Assembly (NCBI RefSeq): GCF_014529935.1
Contig: NZ_JACVFC010000001.1
Location: 186,001-250,000, forward strand
DNA length: 64,000 bases
Direction of reading: 5' to 3'
From: Chitinophaga qingshengii
GTDB taxonomy: Bacteria; Bacteroidota; Bacteroidia; Chitinophagales; Chitinophagaceae
This document shows positions 18,161-26,642 of this stretch, piece by piece. The position numbers and the translations under genes are program-made. Position 1 is the stretch's first letter, and every line of letters starts with the position of its first letter. The notes under the pieces were generated by a model. It was given only the letters and a program-made list of their open reading frames with translations, had not been told where the DNA came from and ran no database searches.

Positions 18161-18168
18161 TACATTTG
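18161..18168 (+). promoter_or_regulatory. Probable -7 element of the cfa gene
   Basis: TACATTTG fits TAnnTTTG and lies 91 nt upstream of the cfa ATG on the same strand. A TTTG at 18142-18145 could be part of the -33 element, though the 15 nt spacing is short. It also lies within the 243 bp divergent region that contains the TetR palindrome. Confidence 0.4.
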
Positions 18169-18259
18169 TTACAGGCGATCGCACCCCAACGGCCCGACAC
18201 CTCAGAAAAATCATTTTGCGGGAACAAATACTTCCCCTGGCCTGTTAAGATATAGAGCC

Positions 18260-19429
18260 ATGAACAACGAAAATACAAGAGGCATAGTCACCCGGCTGTT
18301 ATCTGCAGCGGGCATTACGGTAAATGGAAACAATCCGTGGGATATCCATGTGTACAATGAAGATTTTTATGCCCGGGTGCTGCATAACGGCTCCCTCGGA
18401 CTGGGCGAATCCTATATGGAAGGTTATTGGGACTGCCGCCAGCTGGACGATTTCTTTTATAAAATACTACGGTCCAACCTCGACAAAAGCGTTCGTAAAA
18501 GTCTGCGACTGAAACTGGAAATCCTGATGGCGCGTGTATTCAACTTCCAGAAGCCGGCCCGCGCCACGCGTAACGGCCAGCAGCACTATGATGCGGGCAA
18601 CGACCTGTTTCAGCACATGCTGGATAAAAGGCTGGTGTATACCTGCGCCTTCTGGGACGGCGCCGCTACGCTGGATGAAGCACAGGAACATAAGCTGGAC
18701 CTGTCCTGCCGCAAATTACAGCTGAAGCCTGGCATGCACGTGCTGGACATCGGCTGCGGATGGGGGAGTTTCGCCAAATACGCCGCTGAAAACTATGGCG
18801 TGACGGTTACCGGCATAACTATCTCCAAAGAGCAGGTATCCCTGGGGCAGCAGCTCTGCGCCGGTTTGCCGGTGACGATCCGCCTGCAGGATTATCGCCA
18901 GCTCAACGAAAAATTCGATGCCATTGTTTCACTGGGCATGTTTGAACATGTAGGACCGCATAACTACCACGAGTATATGAAAGTAGCGGCCCGTTGCCTG
19001 AAAGACAACGGCCTGTTCCTGCTGCATACCATCGGCGGCAACGAGCAACATGCCTTTACCGATCAATGGCTCAACAAATATATTTTCCCCGGTGCGGTGA
19101 TCCCTACCATCCGGCAGATTGGTCAGGCACTGGAAGGTATTTTTGTAATGGAACACTGGGAGAACTTCAGCGTGAACTATGATAAAACGCTGATGGCCTG
19201 GTATGATAATGTAGCCGCTAACTGGGATAAGCTGAAAAATCGTTACGACCAGACATTTTTCCGCATGTGGAAGTACTACCTGCTGTCCTGCGCCGCTTCT
19301 TTCCGGGCGCGGCACAGCCAGTTATGGCAGATCGTATTATCCAAAGCCGGTATACCCGGTGGTTACCACTTTGCCGCTAACCAGGAAAGCGGTAACCTCA
19401 CCCTGGCAACCGGTACTTTTAAGCCTTAA
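18260..19429 (+). CDS. cfa: Cyclopropane-fatty-acyl-phospholipid synthase
   Basis: 389 residues from ATG 18260, the usual length of Cfa. The enzyme adds a methylene from S-adenosylmethionine across double bonds of membrane phospholipid acyl chains. Visible motifs: NGSLGLGESYMEGYWDC in the N-terminal lipid-binding part, the family signature HYDAGNDLF (109-117), YTCAFW, SAM motif VLDIGCGWGSFAKY (161-174), ITISKEQ, and SLGMFEHVG with the active-site glutamate. The open frame reaches upstream to 17990 but that part would overlap the TetR control region, so ATG 18260 is chosen. It is divergent from a TetR gene whose operator is in the shared gap, suggesting envelope-stress or solvent control. Its 3' end overlaps the convergent methyltransferase by 11 bp. 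Confidence 0.95.
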   Translation: MNNENTRGIVTRLLSAAGITVNGNNPWDIHVYNEDFYARVLHNGSLGLGESYMEGYWDCRQLDDFFYKILRSNLDKSVRKSLRLKLEILMARVFNFQKPARATRNGQQHYDAGNDLFQHMLDKRLVYTCAFWDGAATLDEAQEHKLDLSCRKLQLKPGMHVLDIGCGWGSFAKYAAENYGVTVTGITISKEQVSLGQQLCAGLPVTIRLQDYRQLNEKFDAIVSLGMFEHVGPHNYHEYMKVAARCLKDNGLFLLHTIGGNEQHAFTDQWLNKYIFPGAVIPTIRQIGQALEGIFVMEHWENFSVNYDKTLMAWYDNVAANWDKLKNRYDQTFFRMWKYYLLSCAASFRARHSQLWQIVLSKAGIPGGYHFAANQESGNLTLATGTFKP

Positions 19430-20288
19430 CACCCGAAGTTACTCTCAGGCTCCACTGGAAATACAGCTTATCTTCTATCACATGGCGCCCTACCCTGCCA
19501 GCTACCTCCGAGCGGATAATCTCCTGTACAGATACGGGAATATTCTTCAAGGCATTTACCACATCGGCGCTCACCATAGTGACGTATCGCCAGTGATCTT
19601 CCACCGAATCAAACTGTACAATGCCCGTCAGCAGCTCCTCCTCCACCTGCTGGAACTGCGCCGTATCGAACCAGTCAGCCATCACACCAGGCTGCATACA
19701 ATGAAACATGCCCGGCACATGCTGATTGTACAATTTCCGCCGTGTCACCGCCGCAATAGTATCCAGCACAAGACTGATCCACAGATTATCTTCCAGCAGC
19801 GCCCAGGCTGATACTGCCAGCCGGCCGCCTGGTTTCAATACCCGGTTGATTTCTTTTAGTCCTGCTGTGATATTACTGAAAAACATTACGCCATTCCTGC
19901 AAACTACAGCGTCGAACGTCTCGTCATCAAAGGGCATATTGGCCGCATCACAGCATACCGTATCAAAATTGACAATACCTTTTTCCCGTGCGTTTTCCCT
20001 GGCAATTTCCACCATACGTGGCGATATATCCGTTCCCGTTACACGGGCTTTCGGATATAGCTGCGCGATAGATAGCCCGGGCTCTCCTGTACCGGTACCA
20101 ACATCCAATATTTGTAAGGAATCCTTCAATTGAAGATGTTTCAGCAGCGTTGTTGTAACCGGCCTCAAGAATAGATGGATAACCGTTTCCCAATGTTTGC
20201 GGTCATCTGACCGCCGATCCCAGTAATCGCCGGGTTGCAAAGCATTTTCCATGGTGGGTGGAATTTTAGGTTCATGAATAAGTAACAA
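19419..20288 (-). CDS. Class I SAM-dependent methyltransferase (UbiE-like)
   Basis: 289 residues. SAM-binding motif I LDVGTGTGEPGLS (about 61-73), motif II acidic ARVTGTDISPRM, motif with CCDAANMPFDDETFDAVVCRNG, and post-motif INRVLKPGGRLAVSAWA, all in the order of UbiE/COQ5-type methyltransferases. The substrate is unknown; the C-terminal part differs from quinone methyltransferases. ATG 20252 (MENALQ) is an alternative start. It converges on cfa with an 11 bp overlap and stands alone on its strand. Confidence 0.88.
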   Translation of the reverse strand: MLLIHEPKIPPTMENALQPGDYWDRRSDDRKHWETVIHLFLRPVTTTLLKHLQLKDSLQILDVGTGTGEPGLSIAQLYPKARVTGTDISPRMVEIARENAREKGIVNFDTVCCDAANMPFDDETFDAVVCRNGVMFFSNITAGLKEINRVLKPGGRLAVSAWALLEDNLWISLVLDTIAAVTRRKLYNQHVPGMFHCMQPGVMADWFDTAQFQQVEEELLTGIVQFDSVEDHWRYVTMVSADVVNALKNIPVSVQEIIRSEVAGRVGRHVIEDKLYFQWSLRVTSGVKA

Positions 20289-20411
20289 ATAAAATATTGT
20301 ACCGCGAACGACACAACCAATGTTAAAAGTAGCCTTTACCCATGCAGAAACGCTTCAGTTTCAAACTGCTATACAAGTTCCGCCGCACCGTTTAGTTTTA
20401 CACTTTCATCT

Positions 20412-21665
20412 ATGTACGCTCAAAATAACCACGCTATGTTTGTATTCCGACTCTTAATCCGCGCTTCGCTTTTGTACAGTAGCCTTTTACTGCTACATGC
20501 CTGTAAAAAAATAGAAGACCCCGCCAACAAGCAGCAAACACTTTTTTTTATTGATTACCGGCACCTGGCCGGGGGCAGCGACGGCATTGCCGTTATGGAA
20601 CTAGACCCGGAATCGCCGGACTTCGGGAAAATCCTGCACAAAACCGAACTAGGCAAAGGAGTATTACCTCATCACCTGTATTTCAACCGTGATGAAAAAC
20701 GGTTGTTCACCACCGCATTAGGTGGCAGTTATCTTTATGAACTAAAAATGGAATGGAACCACGAAGGATACCCGGTCATCTACCAGGTGAATCCGGTAAA
20801 TACCGGTGGCAATACGGTAGGCGAAGATATTTTCTTTACCCGCAACGGCCAGTACTGGGTAACCTTCATGGGTGGTAAAGGTGGTATCCGTGATGGCAGC
20901 GTAGGCGTTTTTAACGCACAAAACAATCAGCTGATCAAAACCATTTCCGCTTCGGTGGATGAACACCCCGACAAGTTTATTATGTACCCACATGGTATCT
21001 CCATGTATGAGGATAAGGGCCTGGCAATGGTCACCTCTACAATCCATCCCGACCTGACGAGTGGCCTTGGGAACACCTGTACGCTGATAGACATCCATAC
21101 TTTTGACATCATTAAAACTTATCGCGTGGCGGACAGCGCAAAAGACTTATCCAGCCCGGTAGAAGTTTTGCTGCTGCGCAACGAATATCCCCCTTATGCC
21201 CTGGCCAATACGATGATCGGCGGCGATATATGGATGGCGCCCTATAATGCCGAAGCCCATCAGTACGGAGAATTTAAACGTATACTAAAAGGCGCCACCA
21301 AAGGGCTCGGCTGGGCGCTGGAGTTTTATATTGCAGATGATAAATTATTGTATGTGAGTTTCGGTCAACCAGGAAAAATTCTGGTATTCGATCTCAACTT
21401 CCTGCCGGAGCTGCGGCAGGTGCGGACATTGCCTGCCGACAAGGGCGCACACCATATGGCCTTTTTCAAGACAAAATCAGGGCGTTCGGTGGTGGCCGTA
21501 CAAAATAATTTGCTGAACCTGCCTGATCTCAATGCCGGTACTATCGATGTAGTAGACATCAATACCGGTGAAAAGCTGGGCACGGTAGACATGCGGAATA
21601 AATACCAGCTGTTGCCCGAATCCATTGAAGGCACACTGGGTAAAGCACATTATATGCACCATTGA
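20412..21665 (+). CDS. Beta-propeller lipoprotein related to selenium-binding/YncE-like proteins
   Basis: 417 residues with a lipoprotein signal: hydrophobic LLYSSLLLLHAC, lipobox Cys31. The mature part is a seven-bladed-propeller-like protein with blocks GVLPHHLYFNRDEKRLFTT, GNTVGEDIFFTRNGQYWVTF, KFIMYPHGISM, and AHHMAFFKTKSGRSVVAVQN. The spaced His residues (PHH, PHG, AHH) recall the metal site of selenium-binding protein SBP56/methanethiol oxidase, but the similarity is partial and the protein is shorter than SBP56. It is probably attached to the outer membrane. The stop overlaps the ATG of the following TolC-like gene by one base (TGATG), so the two form a coupled pair. Confidence 0.78.
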   Translation: MYAQNNHAMFVFRLLIRASLLYSSLLLLHACKKIEDPANKQQTLFFIDYRHLAGGSDGIAVMELDPESPDFGKILHKTELGKGVLPHHLYFNRDEKRLFTTALGGSYLYELKMEWNHEGYPVIYQVNPVNTGGNTVGEDIFFTRNGQYWVTFMGGKGGIRDGSVGVFNAQNNQLIKTISASVDEHPDKFIMYPHGISMYEDKGLAMVTSTIHPDLTSGLGNTCTLIDIHTFDIIKTYRVADSAKDLSSPVEVLLLRNEYPPYALANTMIGGDIWMAPYNAEAHQYGEFKRILKGATKGLGWALEFYIADDKLLYVSFGQPGKILVFDLNFLPELRQVRTLPADKGAHHMAFFKTKSGRSVVAVQNNLLNLPDLNAGTIDVVDINTGEKLGTVDMRNKYQLLPESIEGTLGKAHYMHH

Positions 21666-22894
21666 TGAGGTGGAGCATACTGACCATTTGGCTGATGGTC
21701 TCACTTCAACGGTTATACGCACAACCAGCGCCTGTGCTTCCTGCCGACAGCCTGTTGCCCCGCATTGCGCGCAACCATCTGCTGCTACAGGCTTATACCA
21801 TGAGAGCACAGGCCTGCCGGTTGTATGCCGGCACGGCCCTGGCCTGGGAGCCGCCGGTGGCCGGCGCCGGCGTTTTTATGATTCCCTGGTCGGCGCGGTT
21901 GGTGTACAATGATATTGCGCTGGGCAGCTGGTTGTTCCAGGCCGGGCAGACCATCCCCCATCCGGCACTGCAACGCGCCCGTTACCGTCACCTTGCCTTT
22001 CAGGCCGATATGGTATTGACAGCCAGGGCTGTGGTATTACAACAGTTGCATGTCAGGGCACGGTTGCTATACATTCGCTGGGCAATTGCCCTGCAAAAGA
22101 TCCGGGTGTGGCGGAGGCAGGAAGCGACGTTGTCTTTTATTCACTAGATAGTACTGGCGCGGCTGCCATACCGGCAGTCGCAGATGAGTGACGCGAGTAC
22201 TGCAGCAGCGCAGATAACGGAAACGCATCATCGCATCATGGTAGCTGAAGCGCTGGCAGCCAGTATGGAAGTACAGCTGCGCAGCATGCTGTACCTCCCG
22301 GACCACTTCAGTGCCGACAGCAGCTATGCGCCGGTGTTTACGCCATGCGCCATTGATACCGTTATGCTGGCTACCGTCAATCGCCAAATATATCAGCTGG
22401 AAGAAGCAATACAATGGCAATACCTGGGAAAGGAAGTGCTCCGGAAAGAACGCAAACCGGGCATTCATATTGGTTTTTACCAGTTCCTTCCCTTGTCGCC
22501 GCTGGTACCCAACAGCTTTAACGCCATGGCCGGCATCCGGATACCCTTGTCACCAGGCTACTATCGTCGCCGGGAGCGAGCCATAGCGGCTAATATCACA
22601 GCCCTGGTACAACAACGGAATACCATGCTGGTACAGACACAGGCCTGGTTAACAACACAGGAAACGGATATACGGGTAACACAGGAACGCATATACGGTA
22701 TCACCGGTAAAATACTACCGGCCCTGGAACAGGTACTGGATGCCAATATTGAGCGGTACCGGGAAAACAGGCTGGAACTGATCCCCGTACTGCGTTCCCT
22801 GGAAGCGGTAACAACGATGGAGGCACAGCTGCAGGACTACCGGCAGCAGCTATACGAAATGATTATAGCATATGATGGGAAGTTATACCGTTGA
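21665..22894 (+). pseudogene. TolC-like outer-membrane efflux protein gene, interrupted by an in-frame TAG
   Basis: The frame from ATG 21665 to the stop at 22894 would encode about 409 residues of an outer-membrane efflux protein: signal peptide (WSILTIWLMVSLQRLYAQ), long amphipathic helices, and the C-terminal TolC-like stretch ENRLELIPVLRSLEAVTTME. At 22145-22147 codon 161 is TAG (...SFIH*IVLARLPY), with the same frame and the same protein character continuing on both sides. A CAG to TAG change would explain it. Either the gene is inactivated, the stop is read through, or the base is a sequence error. A start at ATG 22184 could only make the C-terminal part without export signal. The gene overlaps the propeller lipoprotein by 1 bp and the convergent methyltransferase by 12 bp. 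Confidence 0.75.
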
Positions 22895-23626
22895 TGGTTT
22901 CTCTGCCGCCACCAGCAAAAAGATAGGGCGACGGGTTTCATCCTTCATTTCCGGATATTTCTCCAGTACAGCCGGGGCGGGTTTGGGTTCCTCCACCCGG
23001 GTGATGCGGAATCCGGCATCCAGCAGGCCGTTGAGCAGCGTAGCTATCGTACGGTGATACTTTACCACGTCGTTATCCAGAAAACGGGTTATGCGCCGGG
23101 CTTCGTCCTGGTAGTGGTCTACCGGCCAATGCAACCGGTCGCCCGCAGCATTATGGTACCAATCCTGTGTAGCCATGGCCGTAAACACCGGGTGTTCCGT
23201 AGAAAATACGAAGTGGCCGCCAGCAGACAGGCAGTTGTATATTTTACGGCATATGAGGTCGTAACGTTCTATGTAATGCAGTGCCAGTGAGCTGATCACC
23301 AGATCGAAGGAGCCGGGCGGGAAATCAATGTCTTCCATCGCTTCGCGGAGATAGGTGATACCCGGGCCGTTATTGCGCAGGCGGGCCTGTTCCAGCATTT
23401 TCTCCGACAGGTCCATCCCTACCACGCTGGCCGCCTGTTGTTCCATGACATAGCGGCAATGCCAGCCGTATCCGCAGCCCAGATCGAGCACCCGCTTGCT
23501 TTCCAGCGGTGGTAACAAATGGCGGAACACTTCCCACTCCCCTGCTGCATTCAGTCCTTCTACGGAGCGGGGCATCCGGCTGTAGTTTTCAAAGAAGCCG
23601 GGATCGTCGTATTTATTTTCCTTCAT
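22883..23626 (-). CDS. Class I SAM-dependent methyltransferase
   Basis: 247 residues. SAM motifs are complete: VLDLGCGYGWHCRYV, VVGMDLSEKMLEQAR, DIDFPPGSFDLVISSLALHY, and the post-I motif CLSAGGHFVFSTEHPVF. The N-terminal KYDDPGFFENYSRMPRS and the HPVFTA block are typical of the YafE/biotin-methyltransferase-like group in Bacteroidota; the substrate is unknown. The start at 23626 lies 6 nt after the stop of the aminotransferase gene, so the two are probably in one transcript. Confidence 0.9.
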   Translation of the reverse strand: MKENKYDDPGFFENYSRMPRSVEGLNAAGEWEVFRHLLPPLESKRVLDLGCGYGWHCRYVMEQQAASVVGMDLSEKMLEQARLRNNGPGITYLREAMEDIDFPPGSFDLVISSLALHYIERYDLICRKIYNCLSAGGHFVFSTEHPVFTAMATQDWYHNAAGDRLHWPVDHYQDEARRITRFLDNDVVKYHRTIATLLNGLLDAGFRITRVEEPKPAPAVLEKYPEMKDETRRPIFLLVAAEKPSTV

Positions 23627-23632
23627 AGAGTT

Positions 23633-24439
23633 TTACAGGTTGTCCCAGGGAACAGCATCGTAGGCCCGTTGCAGTATGCCTGACAGCGTATCATGACTGT
23701 TATCAAACACATGCTCGTTTATCTGTGCGATCATCCCCTGGTGATGGATGGAATTAGTATAAAACGCGTTTTTATATTCGTATAGCTGTGATAGTGATAT
23801 GTTCCGGTGGATAACCGATACCCCGTTATTCCAGAGGCTTTCAGACAACAGCCGGATCATAATACCGGGCAATGCCGGAGAAGCCGGCAGCACAATGGTT
23901 TGGCCGTCGTAAAAACCGATATTCCAGATGGCGCCTTCCGAGATGTGCTGATGTTCGTTGGTATACAGCACATCATCGAAACCTTCGTCCACCGCTTTAC
24001 GCCGGTAGGCCAGGATACCAGACATAATGCCACTGTATTTTATTTCCGGCAGCAGTCTTTTAAAGCGGGCCGACTTCACTTTCAACGGCCGGGCAGTTGG
24101 TTCTGCCGGTGGTGTTTTGGTGATCAGCACCTGCAGGTCCTCTTCCCGGATAACCGGCTGCTGGAAAGCGGTGGTAAAGATATTTAACCGCAGCGAGCAG
24201 GATTCATCTGCCTGCACCATGCGGTGCAGGTAGCCTGTAATTTGTTGTTCGGGAAGATGACAGCCGAATAGCCGGTCGCTGCTTTGGGCCAGTCTTTCCA
24301 GGTGCAGACGCAGTCCTTTTACTTGTCGCCGTCGCACCTGCATAGCCGTAAAATGGCCATACTGCAGCGCCATCATTGCCGGCATATCCGCCGTGGTCAA
24401 TGATCTGCCATTTAATTCCTGTACAAACAAATTTTGCAT
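23633..24439 (-). CDS. Class IV aminotransferase-like PLP enzyme
   Basis: 268 residues with the fold-type IV pattern: YGHFTAMQVRRRQVKGL then HLERLAQSSDRLFG, EIKYSGIMSGILAYRRKA with Lys in IKYSG as the likely PLP lysine, and the phosphate-binding ISEGAIWNIGFYDG, followed by LPGIMIRLL. This family includes branched-chain and D-amino-acid aminotransferases and aminodeoxychorismate lyase. The short form with this N-terminus most resembles the unassigned aminotransferase IV proteins rather than IlvE. It leads a two-gene operon with a methyltransferase. Confidence 0.88.
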   Translation of the reverse strand: MQNLFVQELNGRSLTTADMPAMMALQYGHFTAMQVRRRQVKGLRLHLERLAQSSDRLFGCHLPEQQITGYLHRMVQADESCSLRLNIFTTAFQQPVIREEDLQVLITKTPPAEPTARPLKVKSARFKRLLPEIKYSGIMSGILAYRRKAVDEGFDDVLYTNEHQHISEGAIWNIGFYDGQTIVLPASPALPGIMIRLLSESLWNNGVSVIHRNISLSQLYEYKNAFYTNSIHHQGMIAQINEHVFDNSHDTLSGILQRAYDAVPWDNL

Positions 24440-24568
24440 CCTTAAAGCTACTTAAACTTTGGCAAATGCGCTGAAACGTCCGGTGTTTGTGTTTTCAAAA
24501 AGATTTTGATACTTTAGCGCCGAAACCAGCCAAACCAACTTGTGAGACAGGGAGATATACTTTAACTG

Positions 24569-25171
24569 ATGAAGGGCCGTCAATATAATGAGAGGGAGAT
24601 CGTAGCCCGCATAGCCAAAGGTGATGAATCCGCGTTTGCCGTCTTCTTCCGTCATCATTACCAGAAAATTTATGAAGTAGGATTAATGCTCACGCAAACG
24701 GAATCCGTTGCGGAAGAGCTGGTGCAGGATGTTTTCCTGAAGGTATGGAAACAACAGGCACAGCTACCCGATATTCTCGATATCCCGTCCTGGTTGTTTA
24801 TCATTGTCCGTAACGACGCCTACAAAGCATTGCGGCGCAGCACCCGGTTGAAAGTAATCCTGGACACCGTTGAATGGCCGTTGCCTGTCTCCAATGAAAC
24901 CGACGAACAGATTATTTACCGCAATTACCACGAGCTGGTGAACAAAGCCGTGGGCCAGTTGCCCATGCGGCAACAGATGGCCTGGCGTTTGAGCCGGGAA
25001 GAGGGCCTGAAGCGGGAAGAAATAGCCGAGCGGATGCAGATCCGGCCGGATACCGTAAAAGAACACCTGTCGCTGGCCATTAAAAACATCCGTCATTTTC
25101 TCGAATCCCACGATGCTTTCCTGATTGGCGCAGAGATCATCTTTATCTGGAGCCTGCAATCCCTCAATTAA
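24569..25171 (+). CDS. ECF-type RNA polymerase sigma-70 factor
   Basis: 200 residues. Region 2 is clear (AFAVFFRHHYQKIYEVGLML, EELVQDVFLKVW), as is region 4 (LPMRQQMAWRLSREEGLKREEIAERM followed by TVKEHLSLAIKNIR). This is the Bacteroidota Bacteroidetes-type ECF sigma family that is held inactive by a FecR anti-sigma factor. FecR follows 99 bp downstream, and a SusC with an STN signalling domain follows that, so it probably drives expression of the SusCD operon when the transporter is occupied. Confidence 0.95.
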   Translation: MKGRQYNEREIVARIAKGDESAFAVFFRHHYQKIYEVGLMLTQTESVAEELVQDVFLKVWKQQAQLPDILDIPSWLFIIVRNDAYKALRRSTRLKVILDTVEWPLPVSNETDEQIIYRNYHELVNKAVGQLPMRQQMAWRLSREEGLKREEIAERMQIRPDTVKEHLSLAIKNIRHFLESHDAFLIGAEIIFIWSLQSLN

Positions 25172-25200
25172 AAAATATTTTTTTGAAGACACCCCCCACC

Positions 25201-25236
25201 CGTTCCCTTAGCGGGATCTTTATGATAACGGGAACG
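25201..25236. repeat. Inverted repeat between sigma factor and FecR genes
   Basis: CGTTCCC (25201-25207) and GGGAACG (25230-25236) form a 7 bp inverted repeat with a 22 nt spacer in the 99 bp gap. It could be a weak attenuating hairpin or protein site. No T run follows, so it is not a clear terminator. Confidence 0.3.
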
Positions 25237-25270
25237 TACCACCTTCTATTTACGCCCGTTTACAGCTAAT

Positions 25271-26440
25271 ATGAACCAAAATCGACTGGAATATTTATTT
25301 AACAGGTATGCTGCCGGCCAGATCACTCCCGAAGAACTCCGGGAATTTGATACCCTGGTGCAGCAACCGGAAAACGAATCAGCTTTTAAATCATTTATAG
25401 ACCAGCTGCTCCGTACCACCAGCGGAACAGCCGCCATGCCGGAGGAAGCCATACAGGCAACCTTACAGCATATTACCGGGAAACCGGCCTCTTCGTCCGT
25501 CGTTCGTTACCTGCGGCGCAGCTGGTGGGCTGCCGCTGCAGGCTTCTTGCTGCTGGGCAGCAGCATTTACCTGATTACCCGGCCACGCCATGAGGCGATG
25601 AGACCACTGGCAGACAAGGCACCCGGCAGCAGCAAAGCCGTGCTTACCCTGGCAGATGGCAGTACCATCGCCCTTGACAGCAGCGGCCAGCAGGTGATCA
25701 GTCAGCAGCAGACCGCTATCCGTCAATCCGGCGGACAGCTGCAATACACCGTACAAGCGCCCGGCGCCGGTAATGGTTATAATACGCTGACCACCCCACG
25801 GGGCGGGCAGTTCCGGGTAATACTGCCCGATGGAACCGCCGTATGGCTGAATACCGCTTCCGCCCTGCGTTATCCTACCGCCTTTACCGGCGCCGACAGG
25901 ACCGTAGAGTTACAGGGAGAAGCTTATTTTGAAGTAGCCGCCAACGCCACACAGCCTTTCAGGGTAAGAACGGCCGCCCAGGAGATCCAGGTATTGGGTA
26001 CCAGTTTCAACATCAACGCCTATACAAATGAAGGATATACCGTTACCACACTGGTTACCGGCAGGGTGAAAGTGAACGCACCCGGAAAAGATGCCGGCAT
26101 CGTACTGGAACCCGGACAACAAGCCATCGCAGCCCACAACGGCAGCCAGCAACTTAGCTTCGCACGCGCTATAGCGCCCGATGTGATAGCCTGGAAGAAC
26201 GGGTTGTTCCTGTTCGACAATGCCGACCTGGAAACCGTGATGCGTTGCCTGGAGCGTTGGTACGATGTTGAAGTTAAATATGAAGCGAAGCCCGATATAC
26301 ACTACACCGGGCAAATCGCCAGAAACGAGCCGTTGTCCAAAGTAGTGCACATGCTCGAACAAACCGGCCAGGCCCGTTTCAGGCTTGTCAGGGCCGGACA
26401 GGGACATCAGGCAAAAGATATGATCATCATACTGGAATAA
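25271..26440 (+). CDS. FecR-family anti-sigma factor
   Basis: 389 residues. The N-terminal 80 residues are cytoplasmic and would bind the sigma factor, one membrane segment follows (84-103, WWAAAAGFLLLGSSIYLIT), and the periplasmic part holds the FecR domain (TPRGGQFRVILPDGTAVWLN, GEAYFEVAANATQPFRVRT, VLGTSFNINAY) and the C-terminal DUF4974 region (FDNADLETVMRCLERWYDV, KVVHMLEQTGQARFRL). It receives a signal from the STN domain of the downstream SusC and releases the sigma factor. Its position between sigma and SusC is the standard cell-surface-signalling arrangement. Confidence 0.96.
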   Translation: MNQNRLEYLFNRYAAGQITPEELREFDTLVQQPENESAFKSFIDQLLRTTSGTAAMPEEAIQATLQHITGKPASSSVVRYLRRSWWAAAAGFLLLGSSIYLITRPRHEAMRPLADKAPGSSKAVLTLADGSTIALDSSGQQVISQQQTAIRQSGGQLQYTVQAPGAGNGYNTLTTPRGGQFRVILPDGTAVWLNTASALRYPTAFTGADRTVELQGEAYFEVAANATQPFRVRTAAQEIQVLGTSFNINAYTNEGYTVTTLVTGRVKVNAPGKDAGIVLEPGQQAIAAHNGSQQLSFARAIAPDVIAWKNGLFLFDNADLETVMRCLERWYDVEVKYEAKPDIHYTGQIARNEPLSKVVHMLEQTGQARFRLVRAGQGHQAKDMIIILE

Positions 26441-26642
26441 AAAACGGCAGGGAGGGCCACACCATGATATTAAATTAATACCAACCGCGACTTAAAAACA
26501 GCCACCATTAAAAAACCGGAAACGTTGGCGCGTTCCCGGTACATGCAGGATCTTCCATGCCTGACGCCGGCTCGTATTCCTTGGCCAGGCAGGATCATGA
26601 TTTTTACAAACCATCATCGTAAAATCCAAACGACACGAAGAT

